Of a DNA stretch of 43,226 nt, positions 35,480-43,170 are shown piece by piece. Numbering within the stretch: position 1 is the first letter of the stretch; the number at the start of each line of letters is the position of its first letter. The DNA comes from Glycomyces sp. YM15 (GTDB taxonomy: Bacteria; Actinomycetota; Actinomycetes; Mycobacteriales; Micromonosporaceae), in contig NZ_JAERMK010000032.1 in assembly GCF_016918015.1 (NCBI RefSeq), forward strand, positions 1-43,226, written 5' to 3'. A model generated the notes under the pieces. That model worked only from the letters and a program-made list of their open reading frames with translations, was not told where the DNA came from and searched no databases. The position numbers and the translations under genes are program-made.

Positions 35480-36700
35480 GTGACGGCGACGCAGGCACCC
35501 CGGGCCCGGGTCGGCGGCCTGGGCCTCCTCATCGGCAGCAAGTTCGCCTCCACCGTGGCGTACGCGACCTCGTGGGTGCTGCTGCCGCTCTACGTCTACC
35601 AGGCGAGCGGCTCGGCCTTCCTGACCGCGCTCGCGTCCGCCGCGAACGTGCTCCCGTTCCTCCTCTTCGGACTGCTCGCCGGGGCGGCGGTCGACCGCTC
35701 CTCGCCCGTGCGCGTGATGGCCTGGACGGAGGTCGCCAACGCCGGGGTGCTGCTCTGCGTCCCGCTCCTGGCCGCCACGGTCGGCGCGGCCCCGCTCGTG
35801 CTGTGCGCCATCGGGTTCGCGTCGGCGACCGCGTACGTCTGGTTCGACGTCGCCAGCGCCGCGCTCGTCCCGGCCCTCGCCGGGGCCGACGGGGTCTTCC
35901 GCGCCAACAGCTACCTGTGGATGACCACCACGGTGCTCACGGCCGTCGCCGCACCGGTCGGCTACTTCCTGCTCGACGCGCTCCAGCTCGGACCCACGTT
36001 CGGCGTCCTCGCCGCCTGCTACCTCGTCTCGGCGCTGCTCATCGCCGCGATCCGTCCCCGGCCGGACCCCGGCGGCCCGGCCCGGCCCGAACCCGGGGCG
36101 GTCTGGGCCGGCGTCAGATACCTTGCGGCCCATCCGCTGCTGCGCGCCTACACCACAGTGAACGTCGGCGTCGGCGTGAGCGCCGGGGCCGTCTACGGGA
36201 TGCTCGTCGTCTTCGCCTCCCGCGCGCTCGGCCTGCCCAGCGACGACTACCGGGTCGCGTGGATCGTCGCCGCCTCCGGCCTCGGCGCGCTACTGGGCGC
36301 GATCGCGGCCCGCCGCTTCAAAGGCGTGCCCCCGATCCCGGCGGCCCGCTGGATGACCGGCCTCGATCTCGTCCTGCTGCTGGCCTACGCCGCCGCGCCC
36401 TCCTGGCAGCTCGCCGCGGTCCTGCTCCTGTGCTGGAACACCGTCCACACCTGCTTCCTGGTGGTGGGCATCTCGGTCCGCCAGACCGTGACACCCCAAC
36501 GGCTGCAGGGCCGGGTGAACGCCGTCGGCCGGATGATCGTCTGGGGTTCGGTGCCGCTCGGTACGCTGCTGTGCGGCGGCCTCACCGAACTCATCGGTCC
36601 ACGGTGGGCACTGGCCGTCCTGAGCGGGTTCGCACTCGCGAGCCTCGTCACCGCCCTGCGCGCCCCCAGCGCGCTCGCCATGGAGAAAGCAGAGACATGA
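35480..36700 (+). CDS. MFS transporter (cluster exporter, right arm)
   Basis: 406 aa from GTG 35480, four bases after the flavoprotein stop; GGAAGGA lies 12 bases upstream. About 12 transmembrane segments, with the enterobactin-exporter-like opening GSKFASTVAYATSWVLLPLYV and the loop GLLAGAAVDRSSPVRVMAW. The family exports small molecules with proton exchange. It overlaps the next gene by four bases. Two MFS genes in one cluster suggest export of product and of a precursor, or a double resistance system. Confidence 0.9.
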   Translation: MTATQAPRARVGGLGLLIGSKFASTVAYATSWVLLPLYVYQASGSAFLTALASAANVLPFLLFGLLAGAAVDRSSPVRVMAWTEVANAGVLLCVPLLAATVGAAPLVLCAIGFASATAYVWFDVASAALVPALAGADGVFRANSYLWMTTTVLTAVAAPVGYFLLDALQLGPTFGVLAACYLVSALLIAAIRPRPDPGGPARPEPGAVWAGVRYLAAHPLLRAYTTVNVGVGVSAGAVYGMLVVFASRALGLPSDDYRVAWIVAASGLGALLGAIAARRFKGVPPIPAARWMTGLDLVLLLAYAAAPSWQLAAVLLLCWNTVHTCFLVVGISVRQTVTPQRLQGRVNAVGRMIVWGSVPLGTLLCGGLTELIGPRWALAVLSGFALASLVTALRAPSALAMEKAET

Positions 36701-37905
36701 CCGATTCCCGTCCACTGAGGGTGCTGTTCGTCGCCTTCAGCCGCTCCAGCCTCGGCCACGTGACGCGGATGCGCACCGCCGCGCGGCGCTTCGCCGACGC
36801 CGGGCACACCGTCGCCGTCGCGTCCCACGAAGAGGTCCGGCACCTCGTCGAGCACGCCGGGCTGCGATGGATCGGGATCGACGAGATCGGGCCCGCACCG
36901 GCCTGGCGCGGCATGAACGACGTGGCGAGCCTGCGCGCCTTCGCCCGCACGCGACTGGCCAGCCCCGAGTACGTGGAGGCCTCGCTGCGGGACGAGCTGC
37001 GCGCCATCGACGAGTTCGCGCCCGACGCGGTGGTGAGCGACATGCGCAACACCGCCTCCGTGGCGGCCTCCATGCGCGGCCTGCCGAGCTTCACCTGCCA
37101 CAACCTGCGGCTTTTCAAACACCCGATGCACGCCGTGCTCCCGGAGATCCTCGCAACCCTCGACGAGCTCGGCATCGCACCCGAACACCGTGCGCCCCTC
37201 GGCGACGCGGTGCTCGTTCCCGATTTGGCGCTGCTCGACCCGCTCGCCGACGTCCCGGTGGCGACCGCGGGACTCATGGCGGGACTGACCTCCGAGATCC
37301 GCCACATCGGACCGCTCGTCCCACGCGAGCTGCTGGAGCGGCCGGTGCGAGCCGAACGCGAGCCGGTCCTGAACATCACGCTCGGCGGTTCGGGCGCGGG
37401 GGACAAGGACCTGCTGCGGGTCGTGGCCGCCGCGAGCGGCCTCGGGGTGCGCCTGGCGGTGACCCTCGGCGTCGACGGTCCCGACAGCGACGCGCTCGCG
37501 GCGCAGGTCCGCGCCGCCGCGGGCGACGCCGAGATCGAGATCGCGGCGTTCCGCCACGACGCGGTCGACCTGATGTCCCGCAGTGCCGCCGCTGTCGTCC
37601 ATGGTGGACATTCATCGATGATCGAGGGACTGCTGTGCGCGACCCCGCTGGTGTTCACGCCCCATTCCGCCGAGCAGCGCGGCAACGCCGCCCGGGTGGC
37701 GGGGCTCGGCCTCGGTGCCGTTGTGGCCGATGACGATCCGACTGAAGCCGTCACCGAGGCGATACAGCGGGCGCTGACCGCCGACCGGCCACGGCATACC
37801 GCGTTCGCGTCCGCGCTCCGCTCGTCCGACGGCGCGGGCGCGATGCTGGACGCCGTCGAACGCGCCGTCGCGCTCCGCCGGGCCACCGGGGGTGCCGATG
37901 CGTAA
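36697..37905 (+). CDS. GT1-type glycosyltransferase (MGT/UGT-like, GT-B fold)
   Basis: 402 aa, ATG overlapping the MFS stop by four bases. N-terminal acceptor domain with SSLGHVTRMRTAARRF (His21 as candidate catalytic base), C-terminal donor domain with LNITLGGSGAG and the nucleotide-sugar motif starting at His302 (HGGHSSMIEGLL), ending TPHSAEQRGNAARVA. These features place it in the macrolide/antibiotic glycosyltransferase group. Donor and acceptor are unknown; no deoxysugar genes are in the window, so a common NDP-sugar (for example UDP-glucose or UDP-GlcNAc) may be used (inference). Confidence 0.9.
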   Translation: MTDSRPLRVLFVAFSRSSLGHVTRMRTAARRFADAGHTVAVASHEEVRHLVEHAGLRWIGIDEIGPAPAWRGMNDVASLRAFARTRLASPEYVEASLRDELRAIDEFAPDAVVSDMRNTASVAASMRGLPSFTCHNLRLFKHPMHAVLPEILATLDELGIAPEHRAPLGDAVLVPDLALLDPLADVPVATAGLMAGLTSEIRHIGPLVPRELLERPVRAEREPVLNITLGGSGAGDKDLLRVVAAASGLGVRLAVTLGVDGPDSDALAAQVRAAAGDAEIEIAAFRHDAVDLMSRSAAAVVHGGHSSMIEGLLCATPLVFTPHSAEQRGNAARVAGLGLGAVVADDDPTEAVTEAIQRALTADRPRHTAFASALRSSDGAGAMLDAVERAVALRRATGGADA

Positions 37906-39007
37906 CGCGGTGCGCCTTTCCACGGCGATCATGACCCACCCGGCCCGAGAGGATCGGGCCCGGAAACTCGCCGAAGCCCTGCCGGAACTCGCCCCGGCCG
38001 TCATCGTCGACGACACCGAACCCGGACACGGCAACCTCGCCAACGCGCTGCGCGCCTGGGCCGCAGTGGAGGAGGACGCGACCCACCACCTGGTGCTCCA
38101 AGACGACGTCGTCCCCTGCGACGACTTCACCGCCCTCGTGCACCGCGCGGTGGCCGCCCGCCCCGATGACGCGATCAGCCTGTTCTGCGAATGGGGTTCC
38201 CGCAGTGCCGCTCTCGTCCGCGTCGCGGCCCGCCGCGGCTGGGCCTGGGCGCGCGCCGTCGACATGTACACCCCGTCCCAGGGCCTGGTCCTGCCGCGAG
38301 CGCACGCCCTCGCGTTCGCCGCCATCGAAGGCAAGAACGGAGCCGACGACCTCGCACTCGTGGAGTACCTGCGGCGCAACAACATCGACAATCTCGTCAC
38401 GGTGCCCAACCTGCTCGAGCACGACGACCGGCTGAGTCTGACCGCCAACGGCTTCCAGGGCCCGCGCCTCTCCGTCTGCGCTTCACCCGCCGGTGCCGAA
38501 CCCGATTTCGCCACGCCCGCAGCCGGAACCGGCCTCACCCGATTGCCGTACGCCTCCTGGATGCGGGTCCACGCCGAGTGGTTCTACTGCGGCGCCTCGC
38601 ATGACGGGTACACCTGGCTCGGGGACTTCGGCGACACGCGGCTGCCCGAAGGCTTCCGCAAGGCCGACCTGGCCGACCGGTTCCGAGCCGACCTCGCCGC
38701 GACCGGAGCACCGCTCACGCAGACCGTCAGCGAACTGACGCTCTTCGAATACTGGACCGTCCACTTCGCCCTCGGCCTGGTCCAGCCCGAGCGGCTGGAG
38801 GCACCGCCCGGACCGCACGCGGAAGCCGCGTTCGCCACCGCGTTCCCCGGCCTCTTCCGCCGATACCTCCCGATGGCCGCGGTCGACGCGCTCCGCGGCA
38901 GTGCCGGCCGCCTCGCCGCCGCCGCGTTCGAGCACGGCGCAGCAGCCGATATCGAACGCCCGCACCCCGACTACTGGGCTTCTGAAAACCGTGAGGAGCC
39001 GCGATGA
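37898..39007 (+). CDS. Glycosyltransferase-like protein of unknown family
   Basis: 369 aa from ATG 37898 (GGGGG five bases upstream; GTG 37892 also possible), overlapping the GT1 gene by eight bases and the P450 gene by four. Not firmly recognised. The first 140 residues look like a nucleotide-diphospho-sugar (GT-A) fold: VRLSTAIMTHPAREDRARK at the start, HHLVLQDDVVPCDDF with Asp69-Asp70 in the place of a DXD-type metal site, then YTPSQGLVLPRAHA. That order resembles GT25-like proteins. The C-terminal half (about 190-369) has no known signature. The function is a guess from fold and position. Confidence 0.75.
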   Translation: MRNAVRLSTAIMTHPAREDRARKLAEALPELAPAVIVDDTEPGHGNLANALRAWAAVEEDATHHLVLQDDVVPCDDFTALVHRAVAARPDDAISLFCEWGSRSAALVRVAARRGWAWARAVDMYTPSQGLVLPRAHALAFAAIEGKNGADDLALVEYLRRNNIDNLVTVPNLLEHDDRLSLTANGFQGPRLSVCASPAGAEPDFATPAAGTGLTRLPYASWMRVHAEWFYCGASHDGYTWLGDFGDTRLPEGFRKADLADRFRADLAATGAPLTQTVSELTLFEYWTVHFALGLVQPERLEAPPGPHAEAAFATAFPGLFRRYLPMAAVDALRGSAGRLAAAAFEHGAAADIERPHPDYWASENREEPR

Positions 39008-40416
39008 CCGTCCCCGGGCCGCCACCGCACCGCTGGCTCGGCAGGCGGCGCAACGCCCACGAGTACGCCGTCGACCCCGTCGGCTACACCGCCCGCCTCC
39101 ACCACGAATACGGCCCCGTCGCCGGGCTCGTGCACGGCGACCGCAAACAGGTCTTCGCGTTCGGGCCCGAGCACAACCGGACCGTGCTCACCCGCGGCGA
39201 CACCTTCCACACCGTCCTCGAATACGCCATCCCCCAGGGCATCCGAGACGCCAGGCGCGGCATCGGACTGCTCAACATGAACGGCCCCGAGCACCGGAAG
39301 GCGCGCCGCGTCGCCACCCCGTCCTTCAAACCCCGAGCGGCGCTGGCCCACGGGGAGCAGATCGCCCGGCTCGCCGCCGAAGAGGTCGACTCGTGGACGC
39401 CCGGCGAACCGTTCGACCTGACCGACCGGATGCGCCGCCTGACGCTCAGGATCGCGTGCCTGTGCTTCTTCGGCGTCGACATCGCCGACCGAGCCGACCA
39501 CATCGGACGCATGGTCCAGGACATGCTGGCGCTGCGCTACTTCGCGTCCTCCATCAAGTACTTCCCGTTCGACCTCCCCGGCACCCCCTACCGGCGGCTC
39601 CTCACCGTGATCCGCAGGCTCGACGGCGCGCTCGCCGACATCATCGACGCCCGCCGGGACGGCAGCGGCGCCGCCACCGACCTGCTCCAGTCCCTCATGG
39701 ACGCCCGCGACGAGGACGGCCACGGCTTCGACGACGACCAGCTCGTCGGCCAGCTCACCACCCTCCTCGTCGCCGGGCACGAGACCTCCTCGAACACCCT
39801 GGCGTGGACACTCCTCCTGCTCTCCCAGCACCCGGCCGAACTCGACAAGCTCCTCGCGTCCGTGCCCGAACGGGCCGCGCGCACGAGCACCGCGCTCGCA
39901 TTCCCCACCGGCCTCGACCACGTCTTGAAGGAGACCCTGCGACTCCTGCCGCCCGGACCGAACACCTCCCGGATCGCCGTGGCGCCCACCGCCATCGGCG
40001 GATACGAGATACCGGCCTGGTGCCAGGTCGTCACCAGCAAGTTCGCCACCCACCGCGACCCGGAGGTCTTCCCCGACCCGCTGCGGTTCCTCCCCGCACG
40101 GTGGGAGACGGCCCGGCCGAGCCTCTACGAGTACCTGCCGTACGGCGCCGGACCGCACGCCTGCATCGGCGCGGCCTTCGCCGACCTCGAGATGAAGACC
40201 GTGCTCGCCACGGTCCTCGGCCGCTTCCGCATCGACCCAGTACCCGGCGCGGTCGTCTCGCGCCAGGTCGGACTCATGATGGCGCCCAAGGGACCCGTAC
40301 CGGTGATCGCGCGCCCCCGCACCGACCCGGCCCCACCGTTCACCGCGGTGACGGGCGACCTGCACGACATGGTGGACCTCGACGGCGAGACCCGATGGAG
40401 ACTCGGATGGCAGTAG
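39004..40416 (+). CDS. Cytochrome P450 monooxygenase
   Basis: 470 aa, ATG overlapping the previous stop by four bases. All P450 marks are present: I-helix LVAGHETSSNT (AGHET 257-261), ExxR Glu310-Arg313 in LKETLR, PERF-like region FLPARW, and haem loop YGAGPHACIG with Cys387. Length and AGHET type resemble CYP110/CYP4-like bacterial P450s with broad aryl or fatty substrates, rather than short macrolide P450s. No ferredoxin gene is nearby. It probably hydroxylates or couples the aromatic core (inference). Confidence 0.95.
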   Translation: MTVPGPPPHRWLGRRRNAHEYAVDPVGYTARLHHEYGPVAGLVHGDRKQVFAFGPEHNRTVLTRGDTFHTVLEYAIPQGIRDARRGIGLLNMNGPEHRKARRVATPSFKPRAALAHGEQIARLAAEEVDSWTPGEPFDLTDRMRRLTLRIACLCFFGVDIADRADHIGRMVQDMLALRYFASSIKYFPFDLPGTPYRRLLTVIRRLDGALADIIDARRDGSGAATDLLQSLMDARDEDGHGFDDDQLVGQLTTLLVAGHETSSNTLAWTLLLLSQHPAELDKLLASVPERAARTSTALAFPTGLDHVLKETLRLLPPGPNTSRIAVAPTAIGGYEIPAWCQVVTSKFATHRDPEVFPDPLRFLPARWETARPSLYEYLPYGAGPHACIGAAFADLEMKTVLATVLGRFRIDPVPGAVVSRQVGLMMAPKGPVPVIARPRTDPAPPFTAVTGDLHDMVDLDGETRWRLGWQ

Positions 40417-41432
40417 CACCCTCGGTCAGTCTGGTGATGGCGACCTGCGACAAGCGCGAATACCTCGCCCTCACCCTCGAATCCCTCCTGACGCAGACCT
40501 ACCCCCGGTTCGAAGTGGTCGTGTGCGACGACGGCACCGCAGGCGGCGTCGCCGACCTCGTCGACCCGCTGCGCGACCGCATCGCGATCACCTTGGTCGT
40601 GCAGGAGAACCGCGGCCGCGCGGCCGCCCGCAACGCCGCGCTCGAACGCGCCCAAGGCGACCTCGTCGTCTTCATCGACGACGACCGCATGGCCGCCCCC
40701 GGCTTCGTCGCCGAACACGTCGCCGCCGCCAACGGCGACTCGCGCGGCGTCATCGGCTGGAAGCGCCGCGCCATGACCTGGTGGCGGCCCGGCGTCCTCC
40801 CCGTCGGCGAGGACGACCTCCTCCGACTCGCCGCCCGCGTCGGCTCCGCCGAGCGGCTGCGCGAACCGATCCGGCTCCTCGAACCCGGCGCGCTCGCCGC
40901 CGACCCGGAAGCCGCGCTGGCGGCGGTCGAGAAGGGCGGCGTCGAACTCGGCGACGAGCCCGACAACTACCACGCGATCGTCGAGGAGTACGGGACCGGA
41001 CTCGACGGCTTCCGGTTCGCGTGGGCGCTCGCGACGACCGCGAACCTGGCCGTCCCCCGCGCGGCGATCGAACAGGCCGGTGGCTTCGACGAGACCTTCA
41101 CCGGCTGGGGCCTGGAGGACACCGACCTGAGCTACCGGCTCCACCGGCTCGGCGTGCGGTTCTCGGTGAGCACCGAAGCGGTGAACCACCACCAGGTCCA
41201 TCCGCTGGCCGACCCGAACCCCATGGTGGCGCAGCGCGTCATGCGCGCGCAGCTGATGCGCAACCTCGACCACTTCTGCCGACGGCACCGCGCGCTCGAC
41301 GCGTACCTGTTCCGGCGGCGCTGGGAGCACGCGATGACCCTGGTCGAGGCCGACCGGCTGCTGAAACGCGTCGAGGCCGAGCCGGACCCGGTCCTGCGCC
41401 GCGAACTCGAAGCGCTCTACGCGGACAGGTGA
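40407..41432 (+). CDS. GT2-family glycosyltransferase
   Basis: 341 aa from ATG 40407 with GGAG six bases upstream; ATG 40395 adds four residues without a site. It overlaps the P450 stop by ten bases. GT-A fold: SVSLVMATCDKREYLALTLESL, VVCDDGTAGG, the metal motif FIDDDRM (Asp91-93), and the acceptor-side motif GWGLEDTDLS (Glu237-Asp238). No transmembrane helix, so a soluble enzyme, as in glycosylation of small molecules or teichoic-acid-like polymers. Last gene of the right operon; a terminator hairpin begins at its stop codon. Confidence 0.9.
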   Translation: MAVAPSVSLVMATCDKREYLALTLESLLTQTYPRFEVVVCDDGTAGGVADLVDPLRDRIAITLVVQENRGRAAARNAALERAQGDLVVFIDDDRMAAPGFVAEHVAAANGDSRGVIGWKRRAMTWWRPGVLPVGEDDLLRLAARVGSAERLREPIRLLEPGALAADPEAALAAVEKGGVELGDEPDNYHAIVEEYGTGLDGFRFAWALATTANLAVPRAAIEQAGGFDETFTGWGLEDTDLSYRLHRLGVRFSVSTEAVNHHQVHPLADPNPMVAQRVMRAQLMRNLDHFCRRHRALDAYLFRRRWEHAMTLVEADRLLKRVEAEPDPVLRRELEALYADR

Positions 41433-41462
41433 GGCCCCGTGCGATCGCGTCGCACGGGGCCT
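41432..41462. terminator. Terminator at the end of the right biosynthetic operon
   Basis: Perfect 13-bp stem (41432-41444 with 41450-41462) and a five-base TCGCG loop, starting on the last base of the GT2 stop. No T-run, as is usual in actinobacteria. It lies between convergent genes and can also end the EF-hand transcript. Confidence 0.88.
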
Positions 41463-41475
41463 TCGGAAGGACCGG

Positions 41476-42159
41476 TCAGACCCGGGCCGGAGCCAGAATC
41501 GGGCTGCCGACCTTGCCCAACAGGTTGTTCGCCGGATGGTTGCGCTCGCTGCCGAGGAAGAAGCTGAAGACGGCGCTGCGCCACTCCTCGGGCGAGATCC
41601 GGTTGTCGTGGTCGGCGTCTAGGTACTCGAACACGCGGTGGCTCTCCTGGTAGTCCACGCCGTGCCAGTTGCGCAGGAGCTGCACGAACTCGCCGGAGCT
41701 GATGAGGCCGTCGCCGTCCTCGTCGGCGATCGCGAAGTAGGCGTCCGCGATCGAGGCGAGCTTCGCGGCCGCGGCGAACTGGTCGCTGAGCATGTGCTCG
41801 GCGAGCGCCGCGCGCAGTTCCCGGCGGCCGACCCGGCCCTGGGAGCCGGCCTTCGGAGCGATGAACTCCGCCCACAGCCGCTCGGTGGCCTCGCGGAGCT
41901 CGAGCCCCATCGGGCTGTCGACGGGCACGCCGCGCGCGCCGAGGACGCGGGAGGCGGCCTTGTTCAGGTCGGCCTCGGTGATATAGCCGTTCCCCTCGGT
42001 GTCGAGCGTGTCGAACCAGCGGTCGAACTTGTTCAGGCGGACCCGCCCGACCGTGGCCGTGTGCCTGTACCTGCTGCCGATGACGATCGCCGCCCCGGCG
42101 GCGACCGCGGTCGCGGCCGCTCCGACCGCCAGCGCTTTGGCCTTGGTGTTCGCTTTCAT
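41476..42159 (-). CDS. Membrane-anchored EF-hand calcium-binding protein
   Basis: 227 aa from ATG 42159, GGGAG a few bases upstream. The N-terminus is a Lys-containing start followed by an Ala/Val-rich hydrophobic helix (about 9-28), likely a signal anchor. Three good EF loops are seen: DTEGNGYITEAD (53-64), DEDGDGLISSGE (146-157), DADHDNRISPEE (181-192), with a fourth degenerate one at about 101-114. The order intact-degenerate-intact-intact is that of calerythrin and sarcoplasmic calcium-binding proteins. Probably a calcium buffer or sensor; no link to the biosynthetic cluster is seen beyond position. Confidence 0.88.
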   Translation of the reverse strand: MKANTKAKALAVGAAATAVAAGAAIVIGSRYRHTATVGRVRLNKFDRWFDTLDTEGNGYITEADLNKAASRVLGARGVPVDSPMGLELREATERLWAEFIAPKAGSQGRVGRRELRAALAEHMLSDQFAAAAKLASIADAYFAIADEDGDGLISSGEFVQLLRNWHGVDYQESHRVFEYLDADHDNRISPEEWRSAVFSFFLGSERNHPANNLLGKVGSPILAPARV

Positions 42160-42307
42160 TGATCTCCCGTTCCTTCGTCCATCGTGCCCGGCCCCCATGC
42201 GGGGACGACCGGTTTCCTGTCCAGGTCGGATCGTGCCACGGTGTGGGGGAACCGTGCGCCGAAACCGCTGATCCGGGTCCGAAGCCGGGACCGGTCTCGA
42301 GTGATCG

Positions 42308-42760
42308 GTGCTGCACTGCGGCGGTCCCGACGCCCCGAGGAGCGCCCTGTACCTCGAAGCCGTCCCGTCCGTACCGCCGCCCGACAGTGCCCCTCCGACA
42401 GTGCCCCCGCGTCCCGCGCCGCCTCGCCGCGCCACCGACCCCGTGGTCGCGACCGCCGGGAACGCCACCATGCTCGGCATCGGCTACCTGCTCATGCGTG
42501 CGACGCGCCCGGCTTCGCCGTCGCCGCGATCGTCGTGCTCACCGTGTCCTGGCTCCGCCTCGACGCTCGGTGGACCGCCCACGACGCCGAGACTGCCCAC
42601 GACGCGGGTGACTGCGAAAAGGCCACCGCCGCGATCGACACCCTGGACGCGGTCCACCGCGTCGCCTTCGGCCCTCTCCGTCTCCGACACCAGCCTGACC
42701 ATGGCCTCCGAGTACACCGACGAGCAGTTCCGGAACATGTTCGCCGACCTCATGGCCTGA
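42308..42760 (+). pseudogene. Frameshifted small membrane protein (two compensating indels)
   Basis: One frame gives a Pro-rich tail and a first hydrophobic helix (VVATAGNATMLGIGYLLM, about 42440-42495). Another frame then gives a second helix (GFAVAAIVVLTVSWLRL) and an acidic, Ala-rich stretch with AHDAETAHDAGDCEKAT up to about 42670. The first frame resumes with SDTSLTMASEYTDEQF and stops at 42758-42760, directly before a strong hairpin. The parts join into one plausible two-helix protein if one base was lost near 42495-42510 and one gained near 42665-42685. The start is uncertain. Either a decayed gene or sequencing errors. Family not recognised. Confidence 0.6.
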
Positions 42761-42801
42761 GCCGGAGCGGTGCCGTCCTCGCACGACGGCACCGCTCCGG
42801 C
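42761..42801 (+). terminator. Strong terminator after the frameshifted gene
   Basis: Perfect 17-bp stem (42761-42777 with 42785-42801) and a seven-base loop, directly after the stop at 42758-42760. Its presence supports the idea that a real gene once ended here. Confidence 0.85.
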
Positions 42802-43170
42802 AGTGCGGGGGAAGCGGACCCAGTGTGCGGTGCTGCCGTGCGGGCTGGTTGTCGGCTGCGGTCAAAGCGATCAGCGACTGGAGTGGCGGGATTCGGGTGC
42901 GTTGCCGTCGCTGAGGCCGGACTCGGGACCCTGGCAGGAGCTGGGGCCCTCGCCGCGATAGCGGCTCGGGCCGGATGCGGGACCCGGGCGGGACTCGGGA
43001 TCCTGGCCGCGTTAGGGCCCCGGCGGCGGTTCGCGGCGCGCTGGGGCCCTCACCGCGCTTGAGGACCCGGCCGGAATCGAGCCTGCCCCTGCTGCTGCTG
43101 GGGCTTAACCCTTTGACGTTGACACCTTGATCTCCCGGGCCGGTAGGGTTCGGGTTGCAAGGAGTGAAGA
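42802..43170. other. GC-rich non-coding stretch with degenerate repeats before the IS
   Basis: No gene is supported. Near-copies of two words occur: GGACTCGGGACCCTGGC (42919-42935) and its one-base variant (42991-43007), and CTGGGGCCCTCGCCGCG (42941-42957) with a one-base variant (43041-43057). The region ends in the promoter of the transposase gene. It could be a decayed intergenic region or a repeat-expanded one. Confidence 0.5.
43119..43149 (+). promoter_or_regulatory. Promoter of the IS3 transposase gene
   Basis: TTGACA (43119-43124), 19-base spacer, TAGGGT (43144-43149), followed by AAGGAG (43159-43164). The spacer is a little long, which would give moderate strength. Confidence 0.5.

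Noticed and set aside
23924..41432. Nitro-chloramphenicol-like pathway (PABA type)
   Set aside because: No ADC lyase, CmlD/CmlE-type or NRPS gene is present, and component I has PIAGT instead of the PabB Lys motif; kept only as a distant alternative.
42919..43057. CRISPR or tandem repeat array
   Set aside because: Only two degenerate copies of each word with unequal spacing; no regular repeat-spacer pattern.
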